Positions 63,832 through 64,000 of a stretch of DNA of 64,000 bases are shown piece after piece. This DNA is from Strobilurus pachycystidiatus (Eukaryota > Basidiomycota > Agaricomycetes > Agaricales > Physalacriaceae). Location: the NCBI GenBank assembly GCA_019915135.1, contig JAHLMK010000003.1:2418001-2482000 (forward strand). Reading direction: 5' to 3'. Position numbers and translations under genes: made by a program. The notes below the pieces were generated by a model. That model was not told the DNA's origin, made no database searches, and saw only the letters and a program-made list of their open reading frames with translations. The stretch's first letter is position 1. Each line of letters opens with the position of its first letter.

Positions 63832-64000
63832 TTTTTTCCACTCAGGATTTCACTCAGGGCAGGCGTGATCCCAGCCCGATCTCGAGCAGATCTCCTCGCA
63901 TAGCCTCTATTTGAGACACAGAAAATGTGCAGAAATCCCCCATAGACATTGGGTGAGTGTCACTGTTGCAAATCTTGTCTCTGTGACCACGGATATGGAT
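63832..64000. other. Right window edge; continuation of the transposon repeat
   Basis: The first 40 bp belong to the repeat shared with 51725-51800. Beyond that nothing is recognised before the window ends. Confidence 0.4.

Noticed and set aside
1..64000. CRISPR array, bacterial operon or rRNA
   Set aside because: No regularly spaced direct repeats of CRISPR type and no rRNA text; spliced eukaryotic genes throughout.

Overview
The window looks like nuclear DNA from a filamentous basidiomycete, most likely an agaricomycete (mushroom-forming) fungus. The evidence is many short GT-AG introns of about 40-60 nt, families largely typical of Agaricomycetes (KDZ/CxC2 transposase, Plavaka-type transposase, DUF6534 membrane protein, polyporopepsin-like aspartic protease), and a high load of decayed transposons. 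No bacterial-type gene order, rRNA or CRISPR array was seen. All functional names come from motif reading without database access.

Layout. 1-4.5 kb is a conserved host block: a fatty-aldehyde-type dehydrogenase running off the left edge, a histidine phosphatase, a MEMO1 family protein and ribosomal protein eL32. From 6.15 to 14.74 kb there is a retroelement-like unit: a probable 691-bp LTR, a candidate primer binding site and one uninterrupted ORF of about 2612 codons. That ORF has a Gag region, a zinc knuckle and a retropepsin, but no recognisable reverse transcriptase, RNase H or integrase. 15-22 kb is a graveyard of host-gene fragments, all on the minus strand: UTP10/HEATR1-like, BRR2 helicase and PAN1. 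A putative multi-pass membrane protein gene lies among them.

22.2-33.5 kb is a mobile-element block. A full-length KDZ transposase is followed upstream by an unknown spliced gene, which is divergent from an SPT5/KOW-like gene; a 968-aa spliced gene with a Cys/His cluster comes next. A Ty3/gypsy integrase C-terminal remnant lies behind that gene at 34 kb. 35-46 kb is a nest of TE debris: two copies of a 230-270 bp repeat, a Plavaka fragment cut by an LTR-like insertion, an inverted second copy of that LTR-like sequence, an ABCG transporter fragment, and an apparently intact pogo/Fot1-type transposase.

46-48 kb is gene-poor. A DUF6534 membrane protein gene (48.1-50.2 kb) uses an 11-nt microexon. 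50-54.4 kb is mostly empty, with a TE scrap and a tRNA 3' half. A 386-bp MITE with a TA duplication is at 54.45 kb. Host genes resume with a rhodopsin-like membrane protein, NAD(P)H-hydrate epimerase (NAXE) and an aspartic protease whose 5' part is missing. The protease is joined directly to a transposon gene in which a Ulp1/C48 peptidase, a zinc finger and a transposase domain are connected by in-frame splicing (to 63.8 kb).

The host genes do not form a pathway or operon. The most interesting material is the Gag-protease giant ORF without reverse transcriptase, the KDZ/unknown/SPT5-like module, the Ulp1-transposase fusion, and the cluster of captured or pseudogenised host-gene fragments.
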